From Methylocystis sp. ATCC 49242 (lineage in GTDB: Bacteria > Pseudomonadota > Alphaproteobacteria > Rhizobiales > Beijerinckiaceae): a stretch of DNA of 64,000 bases. The notes under the pieces are model-generated. The model did no database searches, was not told the DNA's origin, and worked only from the letters and a program-made list of their open reading frames with translations. The translations under genes were made by a program, and so were the position numbers. Positions within the stretch are counted from its first letter, which is position 1, and every line of letters starts with the position of its first letter. The stretch covers positions 161,501 through 225,500 of the forward strand of contig NZ_KE124774.1 in assembly GCF_000188155.2 (NCBI RefSeq), given 5' to 3'. Positions 17,845 to 27,447 of this stretch are shown in pieces.

Positions 17845-18342
17845 GCGGTTCACCGTGCGGCGCTGTCGCGTGGCGCCGACGGCGCTTTTCGCGAGCTCGT
17901 AATTGGTCACGCGCCCTTCGACGGACTGACGATCGGGCGGCCGCCTGATGCGCAACTGAAGCGTTGCCGTGCGGCGTGAGCGAATAAAGCAGCTAATGGT
18001 GAATGAATACTGAAAGGACCACGAGGGTGGCGCGGGCCCCGCCGTCCGTCGACGGCGGACAGCTGCAGAAGGTCGAACGTATACAAGTATTTCTTTTATA
18101 TAAGAACGTCCTCGCACGATCGATGACATGCCGTCGGCGCGACGGATTCATGCCTTGCCCGGCACAACTTTCCGTATATTGGCGCGAGGGGATTCGTCAG
18201 CCTTTTGTTTCGTTACCGACATTGCCCTCGTCCGATCAACCAGTTTGAAAGGTTCAAAGGCTAAGTTCACGTTGTTCGGGCGGCGCCGTAATGTTTCAAG
18301 GGCGCGGTTCGATGGAGTGAAATTGAATCTCGGAGCAGCAAA
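17845..18342. other. Divergent promoter region of the pilus locus
   Basis: About 500 bases between the minus-strand pilus accessory genes and flp on the plus strand. It must hold promoters for both. The part nearest flp is relatively AT-rich. I see no clear sigma-54 site, RNA gene or coding sequence. Confidence 0.45.
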
Positions 18343-18507
18343 ATGAACAAGATTTTCTCGCGTTTCGTGAAGGACGAGTCCGGCGCCACCGCGATTGAAT
18401 ACGGCCTGATCGCCTCTCTGATCGGCGTTGCGATCATCGCTGGCGTCCGCGCTCTCGGCACCAACCTGTCGGGCACCTTCGCCAAGGTTTCGGGCAACCT
18501 CGCCTGA
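18343..18507 (+). CDS. flp: Flp family type IVb pilin
   Basis: The 54-residue precursor is MNKIFSRFVKDESG followed by ATAIEYGLIASLIGVAI and a short C-terminal part. This matches the Flp signature: a short positively charged leader, cleavage after Gly14, Glu5 and Tyr6 of the mature chain, and an all-hydrophobic helix. It is the major subunit of the Flp pilus built by the following cpa/tad genes and is cleaved by CpaA. The small gene stands alone before a strong terminator, as expected for a highly expressed pilin. Confidence 0.95.
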   Translation: MNKIFSRFVKDESGATAIEYGLIASLIGVAIIAGVRALGTNLSGTFAKVSGNLA

Positions 18508-18535
18508 TCCCGACGACGCGAATATTATAGCCGCG

Positions 18536-18567
18536 GCGGCCCCGGAAACGGGGCCGCTGACTTTTTT
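18536..18567 (+). terminator. Rho-independent terminator of flp
   Basis: A 9-base-pair GC stem (18536-18544 with 18549-18557), a GAAA tetraloop and six T residues at 18562-18567. Partial read-through would let the downstream cpa genes be made at a lower level than the pilin. Confidence 0.9.
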
Positions 18568-18684
18568 CAACGCCTTCGCTGGCAGACGAAAGCTTAACCG
18601 TAGTTCAATCATTCGAACGTAATTTTCTCATGGGACGCAGCGAAGCCTCGCGACGTCCGTTTCGATGTCGAACAGGATCGCCCC

Positions 18685-19191
18685 ATGATCGAGGCTCTGG
18701 CGCTTATCGTCTTTCCGACCATGATGGTCTTCGCCGCCTTCTCCGATCTTTTCACGATGACGATACCCAATCGGGTCTCCGCCCTTCTGGTGCTCGTCTA
18801 TTTGGCGCTGGCGGTCTATCTGCCCATTCCCTTGCAGACCTTCGGGTTGCATGTTTCCTCCGGGCTCGCGATGCTGGCGCTCACATTCGTCCTGTTCCAG
18901 TTCGGCTGGGTCGGCGGCGGTGACGCGAAGCTCGCCTCGGCGACCGCGCTCTGGCTCGGCTGGGAGCATCTTCTCGATTACGGTCTCGTGGCGTCGATCG
19001 CGGGCGGGGTGCTGACGGTCATCATCATAGAACTGCGCCGGCATGATCTGCCGCGCAGGGTTCTGTCCGTCGCGTTCATCGCGCGCCTGGCCGAGAAGAC
19101 CAATGGCGTGCCCTATGGCATCGCGCTCGCCGTCGCGGGGCTCCTCGTCTACCCGCAGACCGGCCTTTTCCTGAAGCTCGGCGGCCTCTGA
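18685..19191 (+). CDS. cpaA: Prepilin peptidase CpaA/TadV
   Basis: This 168-residue membrane aspartic peptidase cleaves the Flp leader. Both catalytic aspartates are present, Asp21 in FSDLFTMTIPN and Asp80 in GGGDAKL. Six hydrophobic segments are visible. It lacks the N-terminal methyltransferase domain of larger PilD enzymes, as is normal for CpaA/TadV. AGGA lies 8 bases before the ATG. It follows flp after the terminator. Confidence 0.93.
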   Translation: MIEALALIVFPTMMVFAAFSDLFTMTIPNRVSALLVLVYLALAVYLPIPLQTFGLHVSSGLAMLALTFVLFQFGWVGGGDAKLASATALWLGWEHLLDYGLVASIAGGVLTVIIIELRRHDLPRRVLSVAFIARLAEKTNGVPYGIALAVAGLLVYPQTGLFLKLGGL

Positions 19192-19382
19192 TAGCCGGCC
19201 GGTCGGGCGCGAGAGACCTTGATGATCGCGCCCCGCAGGCGACGGCAAATTGACGGAAAGAGCCGCGCCGATACGCCCGTTTTTGCGGGGAGGGGCATCC
19301 ATGCGCCCCCGAAGGCTTTAAATATCAACGTTCTTGAATAAAAGTACACATTCGTGAAATGTCGACGTTTTGTAACATCTGA

Positions 19383-19397
19383 TTAACCCTAATTTGA
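19383..19397 (+). promoter_or_regulatory. Possible CtrA-like site before cpaB
   Basis: TTAA-N7-TTGA in an AT-rich stretch 55 bases before cpaB resembles the CtrA recognition pattern TTAA-N7-TTAA with one mismatch. In Caulobacter pilus genes are under CtrA control. A single imperfect match is weak evidence. Confidence 0.25.
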
Positions 19398-19451
19398 CGT
19401 TTATCCGGTTCAATCGTGCCAACCTAGAACTTGGCGGTTGGAAGATTCACG

Positions 19452-20255
19452 ATGAACAAGGCACAGATCGCAGTCCTGGCAGTCGCCGTCGCCGCGGGCG
19501 GCGGCGCGTTCATGATGATGAACAGCTCCAGCCCGCCGCCGCAGGCGCCTGTCGTGGTCGCGCCGCCGCCGATGAACACCGAGCAGGTTCTGGTCGCGAC
19601 GCGTGATCTGACCTACGGCACGGAAATCGTCGATCAGGACATGGCCTGGGTCGAGTGGCCCAAGACGTCGGTTCCCGTGGGATCGCTGACGAAGACCGAG
19701 TCCCCGAATGCGCAGGAGGAAGTCAAATCCTCCTACGTGCGCATCCCCATCGCCGGCGGCGAGCCGATTCGCAAGGATCGTCTGATCAAGGGCGTCACCG
19801 CCGGCCTCATGTCGACGATGCTGTCGCCCGGCAAGCGCGCCATCGCCATCGACGTCACGCTGAACAATACGGCCGGCGGCTTCATCCTGCCCAATGACCG
19901 CGTCGACGTGCTGCGAACCTATCGCGACACGGAAGCGACGAAGGATCTCGGGCACGAAGTCTACAACTCGGAGGTCGTGCTTTCGAACGTGCGCGTTCTC
20001 GCGATGGGTCAGACCATCGAGAAAAAGGGCGCCGAGCCCGTCGTGACCGGCTCCACCGCGACGCTCGAACTCGATCCGCGCCAGGCCGAACTCGTCGTCC
20101 TCGCGCAGCGCACCGGGCAGCTGGTGCTGTCGCTCCGCCCGATCACCGACGCCATCAACAAGGACGCTGCCGCCGAGGCGCCGGCTGATCCCGGTAGCGA
20201 CGACAGTCTCACGGTCGTGCGGCACGGCGTCGCCGCGAATCTGCGCACGAAATGA
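19452..20255 (+). CDS. cpaB: Flp pilus assembly protein CpaB/RcpC
   Basis: A 267-residue periplasmic or outer-membrane-associated protein with an N-terminal anchor (AQIAVLAVAVAAGGGAFMMM), a Pro-rich linker, an SAF-like domain (VLVATRDLTYGTEIVDQDMAWVEWP by its ends VLVATRDL and AWVEWP), and the RcpC portion with DVTLNNTAGGFILPNDRVDVL. It helps the secretin complex in Flp pilus assembly. ATG 19452 is preceded by a GGAAG element. The end overlaps an alternative early start of cpaC by 4 bases. Confidence 0.9.
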   Translation: MNKAQIAVLAVAVAAGGGAFMMMNSSSPPPQAPVVVAPPPMNTEQVLVATRDLTYGTEIVDQDMAWVEWPKTSVPVGSLTKTESPNAQEEVKSSYVRIPIAGGEPIRKDRLIKGVTAGLMSTMLSPGKRAIAIDVTLNNTAGGFILPNDRVDVLRTYRDTEATKDLGHEVYNSEVVLSNVRVLAMGQTIEKKGAEPVVTGSTATLELDPRQAELVVLAQRTGQLVLSLRPITDAINKDAAAEAPADPGSDDSLTVVRHGVAANLRTK

Positions 20256-20311
20256 TCGCCGTCATGAACTCCCTACTTCCTGAAACCACGAAATTGCGAG
20301 GAGCGTCGCGC

Positions 20312-21826
20312 ATGAGCCGCTTGATGCAGAATGTGATCGGCGCCGTCTGGGCTACGGTGGCGGTCGCGACCGCGACCGGGATCGCGCCGGCCCATGCGCA
20401 GGGCCCCGGCGTGGGCGTCGAGTCGGGCGACAATGCGATGCTGGCGCGTCGCATCTCGATGGGCGTTGGCAAGTCGATCATCGTCGATCTGCCGCGCGAC
20501 GCAACGGAAGTCGTCGTCGGCAATCCGAAAGTCGCCGACGCGATCGTGCGCTCTGCGCGCAAGCTTTACATCATGGGCATGGACGCCGGGCAGACGACGA
20601 TCTTCGCCGTCGACTCGAGCGGACGCCAGGTCGCCAATCTGGAAATCAGCATCGGCCGCGACGTCGGCGAACTGGCCCCGCTGCTGAAAGCGGCGCTGCC
20701 GAAGTCGAATATCACCGCGCGCACCGTGAACGACATCATCATCCTTACCGGCACGGTCTCGTCCGCCGGCGAGGCGTTGCGCGCGGTGGACATCGCAAAG
20801 GGCTTCGCCTCGCGCGCCATGGGAGGCGGCGCGGGCGGCGGCGGAGGAGTCGCAGGACAGGCCTCGAATTCGCAGGTCGGCGGCGTCGGCGGCTCGGCCG
20901 ATGGCAACGTCATCAATGCGCTGACCATCCGCGGCGAAGAGCAGGTGATGCTGAAGGTCACCGTCGCCGAAGTCGAACGCAAGGTCATCAAGCAACTCGG
21001 CTTCTCCGCGCAGGCGGGCGGCGAGACGATCTTGAACGGCTCATGGGGAAAACTCGTCCAGGAGAACCCATTCGCGATCAACCCGACGATGTCGAACAGC
21101 GCGTTGATCATCAATGGGCCGAACAACACCAACGCCACTCTCAAGGCGTTCGAGCGCTACGGCGTTTCGCGCATCCTCGCCGAGCCGACGGTGACGGCTG
21201 TCTCCGGGGAGGCCGCAAAGATGCTCGTCGGCGGCGAAATCGCCGTTCCGGGCTCCGGCTCCTGTACTTTCTTCACCAATGGCGGCGGCCAGCCGATCTG
21301 TTCGCCGGGCATCACCTTTAAATCCTATGGCGTGTCGCTGAATTTCGTTCCGATCGTCCTCTCCGAAGGCCGCATTCATCTGCATCTCGCGGCGGAAGTG
21401 ACCGAGGTCGATCTGCAAAACACATTCACTTACGCCAACGTCGCCGTTCCTGGCTTCAAGACCCGCAAGAACGAAACCTCGGTGGAGTTGCCGTCGGGCG
21501 GCTCGATCGCCACGGCGGGTTTGCTGACGCAAAAATCCTCGCAGGCGATTTCCGGTCTGCCGGGCCTGCTCAATCTGCCGATCCTCGGCGCGCTGTTCCG
21601 CTCGCGCGACTATCTGCGCAACGAGACCGAGCTGCTCGTCATCGTCACGCCCTACATCGTGCGGCCGCTGAGCGCGCAGGACGTATCGCGTCCGGATGAC
21701 GGCTTCGCCGATGCGAGCGATCCGCAAGGCTGGCTGCTGGGCCGCGTCAACCGCATCTATTCGACGCGCAACAATCCGCAGCTCATGCAGAACTTCAAGG
21801 GCCGTATCGGCTTCATTCACGACTAG
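20312..21826 (+). CDS. cpaC: Type II/IV secretion secretin CpaC (RcpA)
   Basis: The 504-residue protein forms the outer-membrane channel for the Flp pilus. Order: signal peptide (ending APAHAQ), the pilus N-terminal domain (GVGKSIIVDLPRDATEVVVG by its ends), a BON/N1-like region, a Gly-rich insert, and the C-terminal secretin barrel with ILAEPTVTAVSGEAAKMLVGGE and ETSVELPSGGSIATAGLL (motifs by short parts). ATG 20312 has AGGAG 8 bases upstream; two earlier in-frame ATGs (20252, 20264) would overlap cpaB and extend the leader by 16-20 residues. Confidence 0.93.
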   Translation: MSRLMQNVIGAVWATVAVATATGIAPAHAQGPGVGVESGDNAMLARRISMGVGKSIIVDLPRDATEVVVGNPKVADAIVRSARKLYIMGMDAGQTTIFAVDSSGRQVANLEISIGRDVGELAPLLKAALPKSNITARTVNDIIILTGTVSSAGEALRAVDIAKGFASRAMGGGAGGGGGVAGQASNSQVGGVGGSADGNVINALTIRGEEQVMLKVTVAEVERKVIKQLGFSAQAGGETILNGSWGKLVQENPFAINPTMSNSALIINGPNNTNATLKAFERYGVSRILAEPTVTAVSGEAAKMLVGGEIAVPGSGSCTFFTNGGGQPICSPGITFKSYGVSLNFVPIVLSEGRIHLHLAAEVTEVDLQNTFTYANVAVPGFKTRKNETSVELPSGGSIATAGLLTQKSSQAISGLPGLLNLPILGALFRSRDYLRNETELLVIVTPYIVRPLSAQDVSRPDDGFADASDPQGWLLGRVNRIYSTRNNPQLMQNFKGRIGFIHD

Positions 21827-21853
21827 GCTCCACGGCCGCGAGGGATGACGAAT

Positions 21854-22618
21854 ATGTCGACCAATTTGGAAATCGCGAAGACGCAAGCCGGCGGCTTTGC
21901 AAGATCAGCGAAGACGCTACGGGCATTGCGCGCCGGCAAAGTTCTGGCGTTGCTGCTGACGGCGCCGCTCGGCGCCTGCGGCGTCAACCGCGTATTGCCG
22001 CCGCCGGTGGCGCCTTATGATTATCATGACCGCCATCCTGTCGTTCTGGCCGAGGCGCCGCATGTGATCGATCTCTTCCCGTCGGTCGTTCACGGCGGAG
22101 TCGATTACACGACTGAAGGGCGTATCAAGGAATTCGTCGAGCACTATCGCGAGTTCGGCCACGGTCAGGTCACGCTGCTGACGCCAGTCGGCGCGCCCTA
22201 TTCGGCGGCGGGCGTCTCTGCGGTTCGGCGCGCTTTGGCCGCGGCCGGACTGAGAGGCAATATTCTCGTCGGAACCTATTCGGTGACGGACCCGCGTCTT
22301 GCCGCGCCGATCCGGCTGTCGTTCCAGTCGCTCAAGGCGAAAGTCTCGGGCCGCTGCGGCGAGTGGCCGACGGATCTCGCCTCCGGCACGTCGCTGCAGG
22401 GATGGGAAAACCAAAGTTACTGGAATTTCGGCTGCGCCTCGCAACAGACGCTCTCGGCGCAGGTCGCCGATCCCCGCGATCTCGCCGTGCCGCGCGGAGA
22501 GACCGCCAGCGACATCGAAATGCGCATGCGCGCCATCAACCGCGTGCGTCGAGGCGAGGATCCGACGACGCAGTGGAGACTCAAGCCGTCCTCTATCAGC
22601 AATGTGGGAGGCCAGTAA
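21854..22618 (+). CDS. cpaD: Pilus assembly lipoprotein CpaD
   Basis: A 254-residue outer-membrane pilus protein. The lipobox APLGAC places the lipidated cysteine near residue 43 after a hydrophobic stretch (VLALLLTA). The CpaD domain follows: YHDRHPVVLAEAPHVIDLFP and ending GWENQSYWNFGCASQQTLSAQVADPRDL by its parts NFGCASQ and DPRDL. GAGGG sits 9 bases before ATG 21854; a Met at 21845 is less likely. The stop overlaps the start of cpaE by 1 base (TAATG). Confidence 0.92.
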   Translation: MSTNLEIAKTQAGGFARSAKTLRALRAGKVLALLLTAPLGACGVNRVLPPPVAPYDYHDRHPVVLAEAPHVIDLFPSVVHGGVDYTTEGRIKEFVEHYREFGHGQVTLLTPVGAPYSAAGVSAVRRALAAAGLRGNILVGTYSVTDPRLAAPIRLSFQSLKAKVSGRCGEWPTDLASGTSLQGWENQSYWNFGCASQQTLSAQVADPRDLAVPRGETASDIEMRMRAINRVRRGEDPTTQWRLKPSSISNVGGQ

Positions 22619-23883
22619 TGGTCGATACGTCAGTCGAGCGCCAGGTGACGCCCAGCGAAAGCGCGACGCAGATTGCGCCGGTTCCGAGGATCTCGATCCA
22701 GGCGTTCTGCGAGTCTCAGGACGTCGCGAAGGTCATCGAGAATGCGGCCCAGGATCGCCGCATGAGCAAGGCGCATGTGAAGGTGCACATGGGCGGCGTG
22801 CTCGCGGCCGTCGAGGCCTATCGCTCGGCGCCCACGCCCAATCTCATCGTTCTCGAGACGTTTTCCGATCGGATCACGCTCATCGAGCAACTCGAATCTC
22901 TCGCGGAGTTTTGCGACGCCGGCACGAAAGTGATGGTCGTCGGCCATGAGAACGACATTGCGCTTTACCGTGAGCTGACGTCGCGCGGCGTAAGCGACTA
23001 TGTCGTCGCTCCTTTCGATATTCTCAGCTTCATCGGTCAGGTGTCGCTTCTCTACAATGGCTCCAGCTCGGAAGCGCTCGGCCGCATGATTGCGGTCGTC
23101 GGCGCCAAGGGCGGCGTAGGCGCCTCGACCATCGCGCATAATCTCGCATGGTCTGTCTCGCGCCTGCTCGAATATCAGACAGTGATCGTCGATCTCGATC
23201 TTCCCTTCGGAACGGCGGGCCTCGACTTCAATCAGGATCCCCCGCAAGGCGTCGCCGACGCCGTGTTTTCGCCGGAGCGGCTGGATTCGAATTTCGTCGA
23301 CAGGCTGCTGTCGAAATGCAGCGACACGCTGAGCCTCCTCGCTGCGCCTGCGACGGTCGATCGTCTCTACGACCTTCCCGAACAGGCGTTCGATGCGACG
23401 CTCGACATTCTGCGCTCGACGACGCCGGCCATCATTCTCGACGTGCCACATCAGTGGAGCGCCTGGACGCGACGCGTTCTCGTGGCCGCCGACGAAGTGG
23501 TCGTCGTGGCGTCGCCCGACCTCGCAAATCTTCGCAATACGAGAACCGTCGTGGATGTGCTGCGTTCCGCGCGCGTCAACGATCGCCCGCCGCGCGTCAT
23601 CCTCAACAATGTCGGCGTCCCCCGTCGCCCGGAGATTTCGCTTACCGAATTCACAAAGGCGATCGAGATCGATCCGGTCGCCATCGTTCCCTTCGAGCCC
23701 AAGCTTTTCGGCACGGCTGCGAACAATGGGCAGATGCTGGCGGAGGTGGAGGCCGGCTCCAAAATCGTCGAGATGCTCGACGACGTCGCCCGTTCATTGA
23801 TGGGCAAGGCGGCCGGCCGCCGCGCGAAGAAGACGCTGTTGTCGCCGTTGCTGCAACGCCTGTCGCGCAAGAAGGCGAGCTGA
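22618..23883 (+). CDS. cpaE: Pilus assembly ATPase-like protein CpaE/TadZ
   Basis: This 421-residue protein has an N-terminal receiver-like domain (LIVLETFSD near residue 76, VMVVGHEND near 105) without clear phosphorylation, and a C-terminal MinD/ParA-type ATPase domain. The deviant Walker A motif is GAKGGVGAST at 162-171, in which the usual Lys before Thr is replaced by Ala-Ser. TadZ/CpaE proteins localise the pilus machine to the pole. The start overlaps the cpaD stop. Confidence 0.92.
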   Translation: MVDTSVERQVTPSESATQIAPVPRISIQAFCESQDVAKVIENAAQDRRMSKAHVKVHMGGVLAAVEAYRSAPTPNLIVLETFSDRITLIEQLESLAEFCDAGTKVMVVGHENDIALYRELTSRGVSDYVVAPFDILSFIGQVSLLYNGSSSEALGRMIAVVGAKGGVGASTIAHNLAWSVSRLLEYQTVIVDLDLPFGTAGLDFNQDPPQGVADAVFSPERLDSNFVDRLLSKCSDTLSLLAAPATVDRLYDLPEQAFDATLDILRSTTPAIILDVPHQWSAWTRRVLVAADEVVVVASPDLANLRNTRTVVDVLRSARVNDRPPRVILNNVGVPRRPEISLTEFTKAIEIDPVAIVPFEPKLFGTAANNGQMLAEVEAGSKIVEMLDDVARSLMGKAAGRRAKKTLLSPLLQRLSRKKAS

Positions 23884-23924
23884 CGCGAGCGGCTATCGAT
23901 GGAATGACGCAAGGATAATCGGCA

Positions 23925-25373
23925 ATGTTCGGAAAGCGTACGAATGTCGGCGAAGCGGCGGCGAAGCCGCGAGGGCCAACCGCTCCGACGACGACGTCGG
24001 TGAAGCCTCAATTGCCGCTGGTCTCCGGGCCGGCGGCGATCGAACCCGCATCGACATCGGCGCCGCCCGCACCGGAACAGAAGAAGTCCGAAGAATATTA
24101 CGTCACGAAAAGCGTCATCTTCGGCGCATTGATCGAGGCCATCGACCTCGCGCAGCTCTCCAAGCTCGATCCGGAGAACGCGCGCGAGGAAATCCGCGAC
24201 ATCGTCAACGAGATCATCGCGATCAAGAATGTCGTGATGTCGATCGCCGAGCAGGAGGAGCTGCTCGACGACATCTGCAACGACGTGCTCGGCTATGGAC
24301 CGCTCGAGCCGCTGCTTGCGCGCGACGACATTGCGGACATCATGGTGAATGGCGCCTTCAAGACCTATATCGAAGTCGGCGGCAAGATTCAGCTGACGAA
24401 TATTCGTTTCCGAGACAATTCGCAGTTGATGAACATTTGTCAGCGCATCGTCTCGCAAGTCGGCCGCCGCGTCGACGAATCCTCGCCGATCTGCGACGCG
24501 CGTCTGCTCGACGGCTCCCGCGTCAACGTCATCGCGCCGCCGCTGGCCATCGACGGGCCCGCGCTAACAATTCGTAAATTCAAGAAGGACAAGCTGACGC
24601 TCGACCAGCTGATGCGTTTCGGGGCCATTTCGCCGGAAGGCGGCGAGGTGCTGAAGATCATCGGCCGCGTGCGCTGCAACGTCCTGATCTCTGGCGGCAC
24701 AGGTTCGGGCAAGACGACTCTGCTAAACTGTCTGACGAACTATATCGAGGGCGACGAGCGCGTGATCACCTGCGAGGACGCCGCCGAGCTGCAACTCCAG
24801 CAGCCGCATGTGGTGCGCCTCGAAACGCGCCCGCCGAACCTCGAAGGGCACGGGGCCGTCACCATGCGCGATCTCGTCAAGAACTGTCTGCGCATGCGTC
24901 CTGAACGCATCATCGTCGGCGAGGTTCGCGGACCGGAAGCCTTCGACCTTCTGCAAGCGATGAACACGGGTCACGACGGGTCGATGGGCACGCTGCACGC
25001 CAACTCGCCGCGCGAGGCGCTCGGTCGTCTCGAGTCCATGATTACCATGGGCGGTTTCTCGCTTCCCGCCAAAACCATTCGTGACATGATCGTCTCGTCT
25101 ATCGACGTCATCATTCAGGCGGCGCGTTTGCGCGATGGCTCCCGCCGCATCACCCATATCACCGAGGTCATGGGTCTCGAAGGCGACGTCGTCACCATGC
25201 AGGATCTCTTCGTGTACGAAATCCTCGGCGAAGACGCCAATGGCAAGATCATTGGCCGGCATCGTTCGACCGGAATCGGCCGTCCCAGATTTTGGGAGCG
25301 CGCGCGTTACTATGGTGAAGACGAACGCCTTGCCGCAGCGCTCGACGCTTCGGAAGTGCGTGACGAGAACTAA
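23925..25373 (+). CDS. cpaF: Pilus assembly motor ATPase CpaF/TadA
   Basis: A 482-residue GspE/VirB11-type secretion ATPase that powers Flp pilus assembly. A Pro-rich N-terminus precedes the N-domain; Walker A is GGTGSGKT at 257-264, the acidic box is [11 protein letters not shown], and the Walker B region is [17 protein letters not shown]. Conserved histidines follow ([14 protein letters not shown]). It is complete and standard in length. The gap to cpaE is 41 bases and to tadB 18. Confidence 0.96.
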   Translation: MFGKRTNVGEAAAKPRGPTAPTTTSVKPQLPLVSGPAAIEPASTSAPPAPEQKKSEEYYVTKSVIFGALIEAIDLAQLSKLDPENAREEIRDIVNEIIAIKNVVMSIAEQEELLDDICNDVLGYGPLEPLLARDDIADIMVNGAFKTYIEVGGKIQLTNIRFRDNSQLMNICQRIVSQVGRRVDESSPICDARLLDGSRVNVIAPPLAIDGPALTIRKFKKDKLTLDQLMRFGAISPEGGEVLKIIGRVRCNVLISGGTGSGKTTLLNCLTNYIEGDERVITCEDAAELQLQQPHVVRLETRPPNLEGHGAVTMRDLVKNCLRMRPERIIVGEVRGPEAFDLLQAMNTGHDGSMGTLHANSPREALGRLESMITMGGFSLPAKTIRDMIVSSIDVIIQAARLRDGSRRITHITEVMGLEGDVVTMQDLFVYEILGEDANGKIIGRHRSTGIGRPRFWERARYYGEDERLAAALDASEVRDEN

Positions 25374-25391
25374 ACTCACGAGGGGATCGCC

Positions 25392-26372
25392 ATGGAGCGG
25401 CAGATTGCGGTTGTCGTCCTGATTGTGCTCGCCGTCGCGGGTGTGATGTACGCCTTCGTCTACCCCTATCTTTCGGGCGAGATAAAAGCGCAAAAACGTA
25501 CGGCCGCGCTGACCTCTGGCAGAAGCGAGCGCGGCGCCGTCGCGGGGAGGGGAACAGTCGATCCCGCGAAGCGCCGCAAGATGATTGCCGAAAGCCTGAA
25601 GGAGGTTGAGAACCAGAACAAGAAGAAAAAGCTTACGCTCGAACAGCGCATCATGCAGGCGGGCCTCACCTGGACGCCGCAGGTTTTTCTCATCGGTTCT
25701 GTCGCTTTCGGTCTGTTGGTCGCCTTTTTCCTGCTCGTGGTGAATGGCGACATCATGGTGGTGATTGGCGGGGCCGCGGTTGGGATCTTCGGCCTGCCCA
25801 ACTGGCTGCTGTCATTTCTGCGCAAGCGCCGCATCTCGAAATTCATCGAGGAGTTTCCTGGCTCCATCGATGTAATCATTCGCGGCGTGAAGGCGGGCTT
25901 GCCGGTGGCGGATTGCTTTCGCGTGATCGCGAGCGAAGGGCAGGAGCCGGTTCGCGGCGAGTTCCGACGTATCATCGAGTCCCAGGCGATCGGACTTTCT
26001 GTCGGCGAGGCGGTGGAGCGTTTCGCCGAGCGCGTGCCGGTGCCGGAAGCCTCCTTTTTCTCCATCGTGATCAATATTCAGCAGAAGTCGGGCGGCAATC
26101 TGTCGGAAGCGCTCGGCAATCTTTCGCGCGTGCTGCGTGATCGCAAGAAAATGAAGGGGAAGGTGAAGGCGATGTCGTCCGAGGCCAAGGCGTCAGCGGG
26201 CATTATCGGCAGTCTGCCGTTCCTTGTCGGCGGGGCCGTCTATCTCACGACGCCTTCGTACATGATGGTTCTCTTCACCACCAACATCGGAAAAATCATC
26301 ATCGCCTGCGGATTGCTGTGGATGGCGATCGGCGTCTTCATCATGCGCAAGATGATCAACTTCGATATCTGA
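25392..26372 (+). CDS. tadB: Flp pilus inner-membrane protein TadB
   Basis: This 326-residue protein has an N-terminal helix, two central hydrophobic segments (residues about 95-140), a cytoplasmic T2SF/GspF domain (GSIDVIIRGVKAGLPVADCF by its ends, QKSGGNLSEALGNLSRVLRDR by its ends), and two C-terminal helices. It pairs with TadC to form the membrane platform on which CpaF acts. GAGGGG precedes the ATG. Confidence 0.94.
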   Translation: MERQIAVVVLIVLAVAGVMYAFVYPYLSGEIKAQKRTAALTSGRSERGAVAGRGTVDPAKRRKMIAESLKEVENQNKKKKLTLEQRIMQAGLTWTPQVFLIGSVAFGLLVAFFLLVVNGDIMVVIGGAAVGIFGLPNWLLSFLRKRRISKFIEEFPGSIDVIIRGVKAGLPVADCFRVIASEGQEPVRGEFRRIIESQAIGLSVGEAVERFAERVPVPEASFFSIVINIQQKSGGNLSEALGNLSRVLRDRKKMKGKVKAMSSEAKASAGIIGSLPFLVGGAVYLTTPSYMMVLFTTNIGKIIIACGLLWMAIGVFIMRKMINFDI

Positions 26373-26423
26373 CGCGGAGCAGATCGGCACAATCGCGAGA
26401 GCGGGCGGCGAGGGGCGAGACGG

Positions 26424-27395
26424 ATGAATGAGATTATCGAAAAATTGGCCGACGGTCGATTCATCGTCAGCATACTGACGGCGATCGCGGTTATTGCGAC
26501 GATCCTGACGATCGCCATGCCGCTGCTCAACACGGACACTCTGTCGCGGCGAATGAAAAGTGTTTCGAGCGAGCGCGAGCGCATTCGTCAGCGCGAACGC
26601 GCGCTGGCGAAAACGCAGGGCAAGGCGCTTCGTCAGGAGCCGAAATTCTATATGAAGAATGTCGTCGACAGGTTCTCCCTGTCGAAATGGCTCAATACTG
26701 ATGACGCGAAGCTGAAGCTTGCGTCCGCCGGCTTTCGCGGGCCGCAGGCGGAAGTGGCCTTTCTGTTCTTTCGTCTCGTGACGCCGATCGCCTTTCTGTT
26801 TTTTGCGCTTTTCTACCTTTACTTCCTCGACGATTCCGACATGAGCAGCCTGCTCAAGACGATGATAGTCATCGGCGCCACCTATCTCGGCGTGAAGGCT
26901 CCGGAGCTGTTCATCAGCAACACCATCACAAACAGGCAGACGTCGATGCGCCGCGCTTTTCCGGACGCGCTCGATCTGATGCTGATTTGCGTCGAATCCG
27001 GCATGTCGATCGAGCATGCCTTCCGCAAGGTCGGTTCTGAAATCGGCGTGCAGTCGATTCCGCTGGCCGAGGAATTTGCGCTCGCCACGGCCGAACTCTC
27101 CTATCTTCCCGACCGGCGCACGGCCTATCTCAATCTCGCCGCGCGCACGGGCCTCGAGTCGGTGAAGCAGATTTCGACCGTGCTCATTCAGGCGGAAAAA
27201 TACGGCACGCCGCTCGGTCAGGCGTTGCGCATCACCGCGCAGGAAAGCCGCGACATGCGCATGATGGAAGCGGAGAAGAAAGCCGCGGCCCTGCCGCCGA
27301 AGCTGACGGTTCCGATGATCGTCTTCTTCCTGCCGGTGCTGATGGTCGTCGTGCTGTCGCCGGCGGCGATCCAGGTGATGCAGTCGGCGTCCTGA
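26424..27395 (+). CDS. tadC: Flp pilus inner-membrane protein TadC
   Basis: A 323-residue T2SF-domain platform protein. One N-terminal helix (FIVSILTAIAVIATILTIAMP), two in the middle (about residues 110-150), the GspF-type segment FPDALDLMLICVESGMSIEHAF by its ends, and a final helix (LTVPMIVFFLPVLMVVVLSP by its ends). It is the last gene of the cpa/tad operon; no TadD TPR gene is seen next to it. Confidence 0.94.
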   Translation: MNEIIEKLADGRFIVSILTAIAVIATILTIAMPLLNTDTLSRRMKSVSSERERIRQRERALAKTQGKALRQEPKFYMKNVVDRFSLSKWLNTDDAKLKLASAGFRGPQAEVAFLFFRLVTPIAFLFFALFYLYFLDDSDMSSLLKTMIVIGATYLGVKAPELFISNTITNRQTSMRRAFPDALDLMLICVESGMSIEHAFRKVGSEIGVQSIPLAEEFALATAELSYLPDRRTAYLNLAARTGLESVKQISTVLIQAEKYGTPLGQALRITAQESRDMRMMEAEKKAAALPPKLTVPMIVFFLPVLMVVVLSPAAIQVMQSAS

Positions 27396-27447
27396 TTGTG
27401 ATCGCGGGGGCGCTCGACAAGTCGGGCGCCTTCGGTCATGAGAAGGC

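Noticed and set aside
27396-27447. Cobalamin riboswitch before cobS
   Set aside because: Only 52 bases separate tadC and cobS, too short, and no B12-box is seen.
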